From Oikopleura dioica (lineage: Eukaryota; Chordata; Appendicularia; Copelata; Oikopleuridae), in contig OU015567.1 in the NCBI GenBank assembly GCA_907165135.1, positions 4,717,001-4,781,000 on the forward strand: a DNA stretch of 64,000 nt, in the 5' to 3' direction. Position numbers and translations under genes: made by a program. Below, piece by piece: positions 34,747-44,919 of this stretch. Position 1 is the stretch's first letter. Every line of letters begins with the position of its first letter. Below the pieces are notes generated by a model. It had not been told where the DNA came from. It saw nothing but the letters and a program-made list of their open reading frames with translations, and did not search any database.

Positions 34747-35025
34747 TCATTTTATGCCCCCCGAATACCCTGAAAGTTCACTCGTGATTTTGCCCATAAT
34801 CGAATGATGGCACTTTTGATGATCTTGGCAAACTTGATTTGATCTATCTTGCGGTTTTCAAAAAGTCGCGTTTTTCAAATAATCCTTTCCGTTATCTTTG
34901 AAGCAGTGGCAGCCGTTGTTTAAGTGCTTTCCGAATCGGGGAACGTCTTGAAGGTACATGATGAAGTTTTTGACCATTTTGATTTCCATCACTTCTTCAA
35001 GCTCATTGTCAGGGGGTATCTTTCT
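34747..35025 (-). pseudogene. fragment of a PLA2-like secreted protein
   Basis: Minus-strand frames read NFIMYLQDVPRFGKHLNNGCHCF and, after a short gap or intron, VCQDHQKCHH to a TGA at 34747-34749. This parallels the PLA2-like gene at 59577-61146 (MYLQTLPLFGKFCYYGCYCF). Unlike that gene it keeps a His at the catalytic position (CQDHQKC). The signal peptide, the start and the remaining PLA2 Cys are missing, so this is a fragment. Confidence 0.55.
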
Positions 35026-35330
35026 TCAAAAGCGTGGAAAAGATCGTCGTCGGAATTTTCTGCTAGAATTCTCTCAACTGGAAAATTTTTGAAACTCGAG
35101 CTTCTCAAAACAAGCTCGATGGAAAACATAAAATAATTCAGAAATTACAGCAATCTGAAAAATAGGTCACAGCGGGGCGCTCATCGAGCGAGGCGCGCCG
35201 CTTCAATTTGATGTTCTACCCTTGAAAGGTTGAACTTGTGATGTCCTGGAGCGCAAATTGTCAACTGATGCGTAAAATTTGAACCCTCAGAAATCGAAAA
35301 TCTTTTTTCGAAAGAGGCAAAATATTAAAA

Positions 35331-35810
35331 ATGGAGATTCAAAAGAAAACTGATGAAGAAAAGAAGAAAGAAGAAATCGCAGAAGCACAAGTGAAAAAGA
35401 GAATGGATCATGGAGGAATTGCCAAAACGGCAGGAATGCCGCTAGAAATGATTCAGAGAATGGAGCCATTCAAGCTTCCAGATAAGTATTATAATTTAGA
35501 TTTTCTAACTCAAAATTTTCCAAATTTTTGCTATTTGGTTAAAAAAATTAAACGTAGAAAGCGTGATAAAGACAAATTAATCAATTTAGCGAAAAAAACT
35601 TGTGAAAATCATATTTCGCTCACTGGTTCGAAGGCTGATTTATCAGTGCAAAAAACAATCATCCCTGACTTCAGAATCAATCAGAGTGAAATTCTGGACA
35701 AATCGAGCGATCAGGCTTTTCGGGCGTCAAACAGCTCGTTTAAACGCAACAAAAATCGGACAAAAATAGGGAAAAATCAGTGCCCGCGAAAATCTCATCC
35801 AAAAATTTGA
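35331..35810 (+). CDS. Lys-rich protein of unknown function
   Basis: A single 159-codon frame. The N-terminus is a charged helix (EIQKKTDEEKKKEEIAEAQ), then KTAGMPLEMIQRMEPFKLPDKYYN, then a basic region (KKIKRRKRDKDK) and a basic Ser/Asn-rich end. No signal peptide or TM. It could be nuclear. The first ATG is used. Spliced extension upstream is possible but not visible. In composition it resembles the ORF at 50235-50624 at the other end of the island. Confidence 0.45.
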   Translation: MEIQKKTDEEKKKEEIAEAQVKKRMDHGGIAKTAGMPLEMIQRMEPFKLPDKYYNLDFLTQNFPNFCYLVKKIKRRKRDKDKLINLAKKTCENHISLTGSKADLSVQKTIIPDFRINQSEILDKSSDQAFRASNSSFKRNKNRTKIGKNQCPRKSHPKI

Positions 35811-36190
35811 TTTTTTGTTAGATTTAAGGGTGTCATCATCGACTTCGTTTTTTTTTCTGCGTCAGTTAAGGTTTCTTCCGCTCATAAATAACATCTGATT
35901 TTTCGTCCAGTTTTTAATCAATCCTTATTTTGTAACATAAATTTGGCATCAAAGTAAATTTATAATCTATAAATCCCCACGATCGCTTCAAATGATACTT
36001 CAAATTCGACTTTTACCAATTTTCTTCCGGTAGCTGTGACAAAACTACGAATTTAAATTTTTTCATCTTTTGTCAGAGGCGACCCTTCGACACCCTTAAT
36101 TCTCGAACATTTTAAGTCACGTGAGCTTATTTCTAATATTCCTGTTTGACGTAGAGAACAAAATTTTCAAATTATTTATAAGCAATTATT

Positions 36191-39100
36191 TTATTTGAAA
36201 TAATCATTACAATGGTAGATATTTTCGGCCCAGAAATAACGATGAATTTTACGCAGTTCAATAAAATCTTCTGCAGAAAAAGTATATTTGTTAATTAATT
36301 GTTCGATATTTGCTGTCGCGAGCATCTCAGAATTGGCTAAAGCCAAAGGACCGCAATCGTTATCGTATTGTGGAGTAAATGGCGGTAAAATGCATTCGAC
36401 TTCGGTATTCCAAAGATAGTCGTAGATTTCAATGAGGATTTTTCCAACTAAATTTAAAATTTTTATACTTAAATTATGAGGTCATCATACGATAGTGCCA
36501 ATAATCATCCGGAGAGTCGGGAACATGATCGCGAAGAATAATTTTCTGAGAGTCTCGTAAGAGTCCAACAGCAAAGAAATGACCAACTTTTCTTCCTGAT
36601 GCGATAAATTTTCGGTCTTTATGTGCATTTTCGTTCAGAAGAAATGTGAATATTATTCTTTTGAATTCTCGCGCGGACGTCGGATAAAAAAATTTTATTC
36701 TTTCCAAAATCGTTGATTTATCCTGTTGAAAAGACGTAAGAATTGCACTGGTAATGTTGGGATCCACAATCAAGACATCATCTGACTGCTGATCATTCAT
36801 GTTTTTGACGAGATGACTGAAGATATCTTTCTCAGAGTTCAGAATGGCATTCTTGAAGTTATGAAAACGGAGATTGAGAGAAAATTAAGACATTAAGAAT
36901 GCTTGATTTTGAACTCTGATCTATAAAATATGTTTTATTTTTGTAGAAGGAATTTTTTCTCGCGGTTATCTGACGATTGTATTCAAGATCATTCTTTCGC
37001 TTCATTCCTTCGATTTTTCGAGAAACAGCTCGATTGTCGATTTTCAATTGAGGCAAGACGAATTTGTTGACTGAATAAGGCAGTCCATGTTTGAGAGTCG
37101 GATAAGATTTTTTTAGGCTCCTCTTCATAGACATTTCGTCGCTGAGTCGATCTGTCATCAATCTGCTCTTCAGTTTCGTTTTCTTCTTCAGTCTCTTTTC
37201 CAGTGAATAAGCTTTTGAATTCTTCAATTAATGTGCTTTTTTTCTTTTTTGCTGGAGGACTTGGAAGATAATTGGTTTGATTTTTCTTTGGATCTTCACG
37301 AACATATTCGACAACTCGCTCACTAACAGAATGATCGTATATTTTGCAGTTTTCGAATTCTCCACTGTTGCATTGCGTGCAATCAGGACTGCAGATAGTG
37401 TTGGTTAAGACCACTTTCTGCCTGTCGCTGTTCCAAGTTGCCATTCTGACACGACGGCATTGGAATGATCCAATGAGCTCTTCCCTTGGCAAAATTGGAT
37501 AATTGTCCAAATTAACAAAGAATCTCTCGAAATATGTGTCTTCAGGCCTTTCGTTCTTGAGTCGTTCTTCTTCCAATTCAAGTCCGCAAATCAACGAATC
37601 AATATCAAGCCCCTCATCACGCGCGTTCAGTCTCTGTGCGGTTGCAGGAACCATAGAATGGTAGGCATCAATGATACTCAAAGATTTGGATTTTAAATTG
37701 AAATCGAAAGTCTAAACCTTAAGAACAGGCAATTAAAAAAAATTTCACCGAATCTTTCCGTGGGCTGGAGCCTTAAAGCGTATCGTCGAACTTCTCAGAT
37801 TCCGAAGCATCGCCAAGGAATACTTATTTTTAAATTCTGATCCTTAAATATGGTCACAATTCGGTTCGCATCGATAAATCAGAGAGGGATGACCAGGTTC
37901 GTGAGGACTAGGTTCGTTAGACTAGGTTCGTAGGTGCCATGTCGGAGAAAATAATTGGTGTGACTAGGTTCGTGGAAATATGATTTTATATGGATTTTTT
38001 TGTATCGTCGGCATTTTCGGACAGTAAGGGAAATGGGTTGATAACTAGGTTCGTGGGACTAGGTTCGTGAGTTTTTAAATTGCAAAAATTTTCGGGCAAT
38101 AAGGGAAATTGGCTGATGACTAGGTTCGTGTGACTAGGTTCGTGAGTTTTTAAATAGTATAGATTTTCGGTCAGTAAAGGAAATGGGTTGATGACTAGGT
38201 TCTCGGGACTAGGTTCGTGAAGACAAGGGTAAATTTCTACTATTTAAAAACTCACGAACCTACTCACACGAACAAAGTCCCACGAACCTAGTCCCACGAA
38301 CCTAGTCATCAATCCATTTCCTTTACTGCTCTTAAATTTTAACCATTTAGAAACTCACGAACCTAGTCCCACGAACCTAGTCATCAACCCATTTCCCTTA
38401 CTGCCCTAAAATATAGCCCGATTTCAATACTCTGGCAGAACCAACCACGAACCTAGTCCCACGAACCTAGTCTTCACGAGCTAAGTCGTCATTCCTATAA
38501 ATCACAGCTGAAAATTTTATGACCATTCCTGAGTTATCTGAGCAAATAACGATATGTTTGTCCGCAATGTCGATACCTTCGTCAGAAGCTTTACGAAAAG
38601 CAATGGTTTCAAGATCTTTTATGTGACTGGTTGACTTCTTCTGAGATATACCATGGATGACAAATCGTCTCCAGGATTCGGTAAGATCATCGAAAATCGT
38701 GAAAAGATATGTTAACGGAGCGATTGGTCGAGTGTTCTGAAATTAAGTTTGATTTAACTAACTAACTAATAATCAATACCAAATACTGTCCTTGAGTTCG
38801 CATTGAAGGAAGAAGTGTAAATGATCGGCCATAATCGAACTAAGTTAAGTTTAAATGATCTGATACTAATTTAAGATAAACCTCAACATAAATGAATTTT
38901 CGATCAATCTCCACATCCCCAGCCCGGCAGATAATTTTGTTCTCTTTTGCATGAACCTTGTCAAACCAATGAGCTTGGATTTCTGACAAGCTTTGAATGC
39001 AAAATTCTTTCGCTCTTCTGAAATCCATCATGCATTCCTCGGAGCCTCTCGGTATCCAAAGAGTGTTTCCATGCGCCTTTTTATCAGATCGAAAATGTGG

Positions 39101-40863
39101 TAGTCGATAGATCTTTCCAGTAGTCTGCACGTTTTTAAGCAGGTCATTGATTGCTTCTTCAACTGACTTCGAAGAGCATTTGTGATGACATTTAACACAA
39201 CCATTTTGCTGAGTTGAGTGAGCGAAGCAGCCTTGTAAAAATTTTAAACAAGAAAATGAAAACAAACCTACTTGAGTATTTTTTGCTGTCTGCGCACATA
39301 ATATTCTCAAAAGAATTTGTTCCGCAGACAGTTTTTTCCAGAATCGAAGACACTGTAATCCATTTATGAGAGGACCGAGATTCCTGCGGTAAATTTTCAC
39401 GGATAATTTGATTGAGATGCACTGTAGATGCCTCCGCATTTGTGCAACTCGAGCAAAGACATTGGTGCTGCCAGAAATGATCGGAAGATCTTGTTATAAT
39501 ATTTTTCGGTCTGACCTTTTATAGCTTATTTAAGTCTGTCTTTCAATTATAAGAAATTGCATAAAACTATTATAAGCCTTTCCTTGTTAATTAAGTATGG
39601 TGTGAATTTTGAAGAAATTTCATTAACTTCAGCGTAGATCTCCGGCAAACTTTTACAAAGAACATATTTTTGAACCCTCATAATTTGAGCGCTCTTCTGA
39701 CCAATTTTTTTTTCCTCATAAAACGCACTTTTGAAGTTTGACAAATTAAATAAATTGTAAAAATTCTTGCCTGTTGATATAAATTTCATCTAAGAATTTC
39801 AAATTGGATTTTTGTCAAACTCTCCCATACTGATCATAAAAGCGTTTGTGCAACGGAGTGCATTTTAATGGGTCGATTATCATCATCGATTGCTTTCCAA
39901 CAACTGGAGTTGACGAAGCGTACCAAATTTTTACTAAGGCCTCTTTTTCATCATCTGTAAGAGTTTCAATACGTTTTTTGCGAAGATCAGGACAGTCAGG
40001 GCCATTTTGGAGTTTTTCTCGGTCGGATATTGCCGTTTGAACCCTAAAGCGAGAAACGCCAATAGAGTCGAAACTTCTCATGATGAATTTTTTGACAAGA
40101 GGTCCAGGGGTTTCTGGGATAAGTGACGCTAGAATACGTCTCGAGACATCATGATTACGAATTTTTTCGATCAGGCCGCCGATTACTTCCAATGGTACAA
40201 GATTTAGCGCGTATTCAACGCAATGTCTCGTTTCAGGATCCAATGGATCAAGGATTGTTTGAACTCGCGCAACTGTCGTTTTTATCTTGTCTGAGATGTC
40301 GTCATCATTGTTATCCTGGGACAGTTGTAAAGTCAGCTCTGTCTCGAGTTCCGAAGCTTCCAGTGAGCGTTTTTTTGTTTGATAAGATTTTCTTCGCTTT
40401 GCACTGTCATATTCTGGTGTCTTATCATTCTCAGTGCTGATTCGTTCATCATCAGCCAATATATCCTCTATGTCCTTCTTCTGATAAGACGAGTATGGAT
40501 TTTTCGAAAAATTAGTTCTGCAAATCATCGAATGACGGTCAAATAAGGTGATCGGAACGGTAGTTTTACAGGCCATGCAGACAATTCCAAAGCATTTTTG
40601 TTTATGCTCCCGATAATATTCATTTTGCGACATCGTTTGAAGACAGTATGGGCAGGTTCTTTTCATTTTGTGACCTTGACGGGCTACAAATAATTGAAAA
40701 CAAGCGAAATATCTAATGACGTACATTTAGATTTGTTTTTTGCTGGCATAATTATTGTTTGTGGAGCTGCATACCGTTTCGGAGCGCAACCGAAAACCAA
40801 ATGTTCATTGTAATTTTCGGGCCCTGTGAATGTCCTTTTACACTTTCGGCAAGTGATCCCTTA
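36191..40863 (-). pseudogene. zinc-finger / transposase-like / Ulp1-protease gene, interrupted
   Basis: A multi-exon minus-strand gene. The N-terminus has three C2HC fingers (CRKCKRTFTG...H...C, CPYCLQTM...H...C, CMACKTT...H...C). A helical region follows (DPETRHCVEYALNLVP), then a Cys/His-rich exon (QHQCLCSSC, CVKCHHKC). An exon at about 38740-38500 reads like an RNase-H-fold transposase core (YLFTIFDDLTESWRRF, DKHIVICSDNSGM). A further exon (DAYHSMVPATAQRLN) follows, and the C-terminus is a Ulp1/C48-type cysteine protease: His in KVGHFFAVGLL, Asp in ILRDHVPD, and Gln...Cys in QYDNDCGPLALAN. A fold-back repeat (37886-38497) sits inside the transposase-like exon, and a TTAA element abuts the first zinc-finger exon, leaving no clear start codon. 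It is probably the relic of an autonomous DNA transposon. The superfamily is not certain: MULE- or P-like RNase-H transposases with Ulp1 proteases exist. Confidence 0.55.
37886..38497. mobile_element. fold-back element 1 of the ACTAGGTTCGTG family
   Basis: About ten copies of ACTAGGTTCGTG on the left half face about ten reverse copies (CACGAACCTAGT) on the right half, with a spacer motif TTTCGGTCAGTAAAGGAAA also inverted. The ends are AGGGATGAC and GTCATTCCT. Flanking sequence is TAAATCAGAG (37876-37885) and TAAATCACAG (38498-38507), a 10-bp near-perfect target duplication. Removing the element and one flank rejoins the transposase-like exon (IKFSAVIYRC). Confidence 0.8.
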
Positions 40864-40870
40864 ATTTTAT

Positions 40871-41708
40871 TTAAGGACCCCCTGTCAAGTTTGACGATTT
40901 TAACAAATGGATTTGATTAGTTCTGAGAATCATTCTTCTGTATAACGGTCGGAGTCAAAAATAAGGGACTCTTTTTGATCCAAAATTTTCGAAAAAAGTC
41001 TCTTAATTTGGGTCATCAAAGCAAAAAATATGTCGCTGCAAAATTTTTTCAAAGTATAATTTTTGCAGCATAACCGAGAAAGCTTACTAGTCTCAGAAAG
41101 TGGGAATGACGACTAGGTTCGTGAGGACTAGGTTCGTTGGACTAGGTTCGTGTGACTAGGTTCGTGTGACTAGGTTCGTCTGACTAGGTTCGTGAGTTTT
41201 TAAATAGCAAAGATTTTTGGTCAGTAAAGGAAACGTGTTTGACTAGGTTCGTGGGACTAGGTTCGTGGGTTTTTGAATAAGCAAAATGTGGGATTTAAAC
41301 CAAATGTGAGTATATAAAAATCCAAATTCCACGAACCTAGTCTCACGAACCTAGTCAAACACGTTTCCTTTACTGACCAAAAATCTTTACTATTTAAAAA
41401 CTCACGAACCTATTCAGACGAACCTAGTCACACGAACCTAGTCACACGAACCTAGTCCTATGAACCTAGTCAACAACTCATTTCGATTACTGACGGAAAT
41501 CTTTACTATTTAAAAACCCACGAACCTAGTCACTCGAACCATTTTTCAAACATGGCTCCAACGAACCTTGCCCTACGAACCTGGTCCTCACGAACCTGGT
41601 CATCGGTCTCTAGAAAGTCCCCTTAATTGGATTTCTTTCTGCCGCTGATTTCCGGCATTTTTAGCCAAAAAGTTCCTAAATCACTTGACGTGGGGGGGGG
41701 GTCCTTAA
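40871..41708. mobile_element. second TTAA-flanked element with a nested fold-back repeat
   Basis: TTAA GGACCCCCTGTCAAG at 40871 is mirrored by CTTGACGTGGGGGGGGGGTCC TTAA ending at 41708. These ends are related to those of the 5429-6123 element (both have CCCC followed by a GTCAA/TTGACGA motif) but are not identical. The centre (41102-41606) is filled by fold-back element 2. No coding potential. Confidence 0.75.
41102..41606. mobile_element. fold-back element 2 of the ACTAGGTTCGTG family
   Basis: Same 12-bp unit and same inverted organisation as the copy at 37886-38497, including the inverted TCAGTAAAGGAAA spacer and ATGAC/GTCAT ends. Flanks are TCTCAGAAAGT (41091-41101) and TCTCTAGAAAGT (41607-41618), an 11-bp duplication with a one-base indel. 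It is nested in the TTAA element. Confidence 0.8.
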
Positions 41709-41725
41709 ACGATTTGAATGATTTA

Positions 41726-41978
41726 TTATATACCAGTGCATTCTGCAAAGTGATCGTCGTTCTCACTGCTTCTAAACTCGCCACAATTTAAGCATTGAAA
41801 GAAGTTTGGAGTATCTAAAGAACGAGGTTGATGAAAGAACAAGTCGAATTCGAAAACCTTGCATCACGACGATTGGCCCGATCGGACGATAACCGGAAAC
41901 GAAAAGAGCGCTCAAAAAATATGAGGTCAAAAGTATCAAAATCAGCAATGCTGAAATTATTCCCAGAACGACAGCCAT
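41726..41978 (-). CDS. small membrane protein with a Cys-His motif tail
   Basis: Two exons (41978-41858, 41814-41726; 43-bp intron) give 69 residues. An N-terminal TM helix (VVLGIISALLILILLTSYFL) is followed by a short loop and FQCLNCGEF...HFAEC, a C2HC zinc-knuckle-like motif. The same C2HC spacing occurs in the fingers of the gene at 36191-40863. It is the last gene of a minus-strand run, 72 bp after its upstream neighbour. Confidence 0.6.
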
Positions 41979-42050
41979 CACCAATCTTTTTTGAATCAAG
42001 ATATTAAGAAAGAAAAACAATAAACAAACGAATTCGCAGAAAAAAAAAAT

Positions 42051-42387
42051 TTATTTCTCAGACATGAAAGCAGAGAATCTATTGTAAATATTTTCAACAC
42101 AAAAGATAATTATGACAAAAACTATAAATCTGATGTTGTTATTTATCCAGCGCACAAGACAAGCAAAAACTAAAATTGCGAGAAATTTTGGATCAAATAG
42201 ATAGGAAAGTATATGTTTTTCAAGCTGAAAGACTGTTTCTCCAGCAATTGAGAGCGGCAAGTCGATTCGAGTCAAATCCGTTGGAGCAGAGTCGCTTAAA
42301 ATCGATTAATCATCGGAAAAACCTTGATTTATCTAACCATAAATATCCACATCCGAACAAGATGATAATGATTTTCGAGAAAAGCAT
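42051..42387 (-). CDS. small two-TM membrane protein
   Basis: Exons 42387-42338 and 42294-42051 (43-bp intron) give 97 residues. A signal-like N-terminus (FSKIIIILFGCGYL), an ectodomain with VFQLEKHILS, and two hydrophobic segments (FLAILVFACLV and FIVFVIIIFCV). It starts 58 bp after the stop of the upstream gene in the same run. Unknown family. Confidence 0.55.
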
Positions 42388-42444
42388 TGTCTTAACCTTA
42401 AATATGAATTAAAAAAAAATCTTTTTGCCAAAAACAACAGTATT

Positions 42445-44142
42445 TTAAATAAAAAATGAGCCAAAACAAACTAAACAAAGGAAACCGAGTACAATAAATA
42501 CAAAAGGCGATTTTTTCCAGATTTGAATTATAAGAATCAGACTAAGCAGAAGGAGAGAAATCCAAAGAAGTAAAATAAATGAGATAGTTTTATTTCCCAA
42601 ACATGCGACTAATTTTTGCCAGTATCCCGGCGAGAATATTTGAAAACCTACAAATTTATACGTGCTTGCAAATTCATCAAGCGCCGTAAATTCTAAAGAG
42701 GTAAGATTCAGCTCATTATCAATTATTGACAAGATTTGATGTTGAATTCCGTAATTTTCTTTCATTAATAATTCGAACTGATATGAATTTGTAAGAGAAA
42801 ACTCAATCTCATAATCATTTGAAATCGGTGGAATTGTCATATTTCGACTAGCAACAATAATTGCGTACGGTGATTGCCTTCTCTCGCAGCAGACAACTCC
42901 ATCTGAACGAGATTTTAAGATTATGTCGTCGAAATATATTCACCCGAATCCATTATACGAAAGGGGGTTCTACTGATCTGTCAATTGCAAAAGCTCCGAT
43001 TCCAGCCTCAAAGCAAATTTCTGTTTCAAGTGAATGAGCTCTTCCGATTGAGACTTCCTGTTGCTTGATTCTGGCTAATGAGTGTCGCCCGATTCCATCA
43101 AGCATCTTATTTTCTGGGCACAAGAAATTCAAATTTCCAAATCCATGACGGCAACTAAAACTGACTAGAATGGTCAACTCACAAAACATACCTCTCTCTT
43201 TTGAAAGTGTTAAATTTTCCATCAATATGATTTTTAATTATGACGGAGCCCGCAAAATCTGGTTTTTCGAATTTTTTTCCGGCGATTCGGCCTCGAGATT
43301 GCACTTCAACGCGATGAAACCGGGTAAGTCCGATCGGAAAAGATACTTTCACTGTAAATATAATTAACCGGCGAAAATGAATAAAAATATTTACAATTTA
43401 TCTTTAGACCAAGAAGCGTTTTTTCATTACTATAAGGGAGCACATTCGCATGATGGACTTCAAAAAGTCCATTTCGTACTATTTCTTCACAGATTCTTGT
43501 TGTTTCTTTATCACCATCTTTGGGGAAAGACGTTTGGGATCCTTTGCATAACCCCACAAAGATTTGCTCGGTGTGAAAGTCTAAATTCATTTTTATAGAA
43601 AACCAACGTATATCATTTACAGTCAGGGCTTCCAATTTCGGGCCTTTCAAATTCACGTTTTACGGCGAGAATCCGAAAAATAAGGCTTGGAATAACACGG
43701 ATTTTTGAGTAAATCCGCGAAAGAAAAAGTGAATTGAGAAGCTCTAATTGTACAAAATATGATAATTAAATGTTTGCGATAACAATGATAATTTAAAATT
43801 ACCTAATCCACTGCACAAATTTGTCCGCTGCAAAAAACAATGAGCCACTGTCGTGAGTTTTTTATAACGACTCATTTGCGTATCAAGTATCCAGGAAACG
43901 GTTTCCTGGTCAAAAGGGGCACGAATCGTCTTTGTAACATTTGAAATCGAGTCAAATATTCTTGCGTTGATTGTTCCAATATTTGATTCCAGTTTCAGTT
44001 CATTCTCCTTTAATTCTTCGATTACATTTTTGAGTGACTCTTCGAGAGACTGCGTCTCTTTATGACTGTAATACGATCCGAAAAAAGGACTTTTTAAAGC
44101 ATTCAATAAAAGATCAGTAAGAAATTCAAGAACGAATTTCAT
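42445..44142 (-). CDS. type I membrane protein with helical ectodomain, unknown
   Basis: Starts at ATG 44142. The N-terminal ~110 residues are predicted helical (SLEESLKNVIEELKENELKL, then a long amphipathic stretch). Later exons carry Cys-bearing beta-like segments (SCRHGFGN, NFLCPENKML, EICFEAGIGAFAID). A strong C-terminal TM region follows (ISFILLLWISLLLLSLILIIQIW plus a second hydrophobic end). Several short introns separate the exons; one at about 42900-42970 needs a GA donor. The coiled-coil ectodomain plus C-terminal TM is compatible with a membrane receptor or with an envelope-like protein, but I see no specific signature of either. The ATG is preceded by TTTAAACAG, a likely splice or trans-splice acceptor. 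Confidence 0.5.
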
Positions 44143-44147
44143 TCTGT

Positions 44148-44817
44148 TTAAAGAAATAACTGAATGCCATTCCTTGCGTACGCAAAGTCTAGGAGGTGAC
44201 TGTCGAGAACGCCACGTCGTTGTATTTTATGAATCACTTCGTCAGCAAGATCTTGAATGTGATTACTCGCCAAAAAATTTCGGGAGAAAAGTCCTGGATT
44301 GCTGATTTCATCATTGACGTAAACGCGACCGCCAATCTTAGTCCCGGTATTTTGGAGGCTCTACATATTTCGAGTTTCTCCTGTTCAACAATTTTTTCAA
44401 ATGAAAGTCGGTCTTCGTCGTGCATAAATTTCGAATACGTAAATTTTTCGTGGTAAGATTTCGGAATCTGGAAAAAATTTTCTTTTTGTGATTTCTTGGA
44501 GGCATAATAATCATTCTCATTCACATAAGAAGAGAAAGCTAGGATCACAGCTTGCACTTTAATAAATTAAATTTAAGCTAGTAAAAATTAATTCTGCCTT
44601 ATTCCTTTTTAATCATAAAATTTCCAAGAAGCGTTTTTCGAAGAAGAGATGAATCTGTATCGTCAAGAAAATGATGCAGCTTGATCAATCTTTGAAATTG
44701 AGCAACGACGTAATTAACGCAAGGGCCCGCCAAGGCATCATCACTCCTTCGCGATCGCCATGATAGCCGAAAGAGCTCGCCGCGATCACAATCGTCTCTG
44801 ATAATAAGTTTTACCAT
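44148..44817 (-). CDS. unknown protein in the minus-strand run
   Basis: Readable from about 44570 (AVILAFSSYVNENDYYASKK, looking like the end of a signal peptide) and possibly from ATG 44817, which opens a charged exon. A frame change at about 44345-44380 is solved by a GA...AG intron, after which the frame reads GGRVYVNDEISNPGLFSRNF to TAA at 44148-44150. The stop is followed by ACAG and then the next ATG, so the two genes almost touch. Function unknown; start uncertain. Confidence 0.4.
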
Positions 44818-44919
44818 TGATCGGTAAGTCCTTTGATGCGTTTTGTATACATTAATAACTGAAGTGATTGATTTTATTTGCTCGAAATAAAAATAAATAT
44901 TAAGGGTGTCAACAGAAAT

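Noticed and set aside
37886-38497. Regularly repeated short motif resembling a CRISPR array
   Set aside because: Units are adjacent, occur in both orientations and have no unique spacers; this is eukaryotic DNA and the pattern is a fold-back element.
42445-44142. The helical type I membrane protein as a viral envelope gene
   Set aside because: Coiled coil plus TM alone is not specific; there is no recognisable fusion peptide or conserved envelope motif and no adjoining gag/pol or LTRs.
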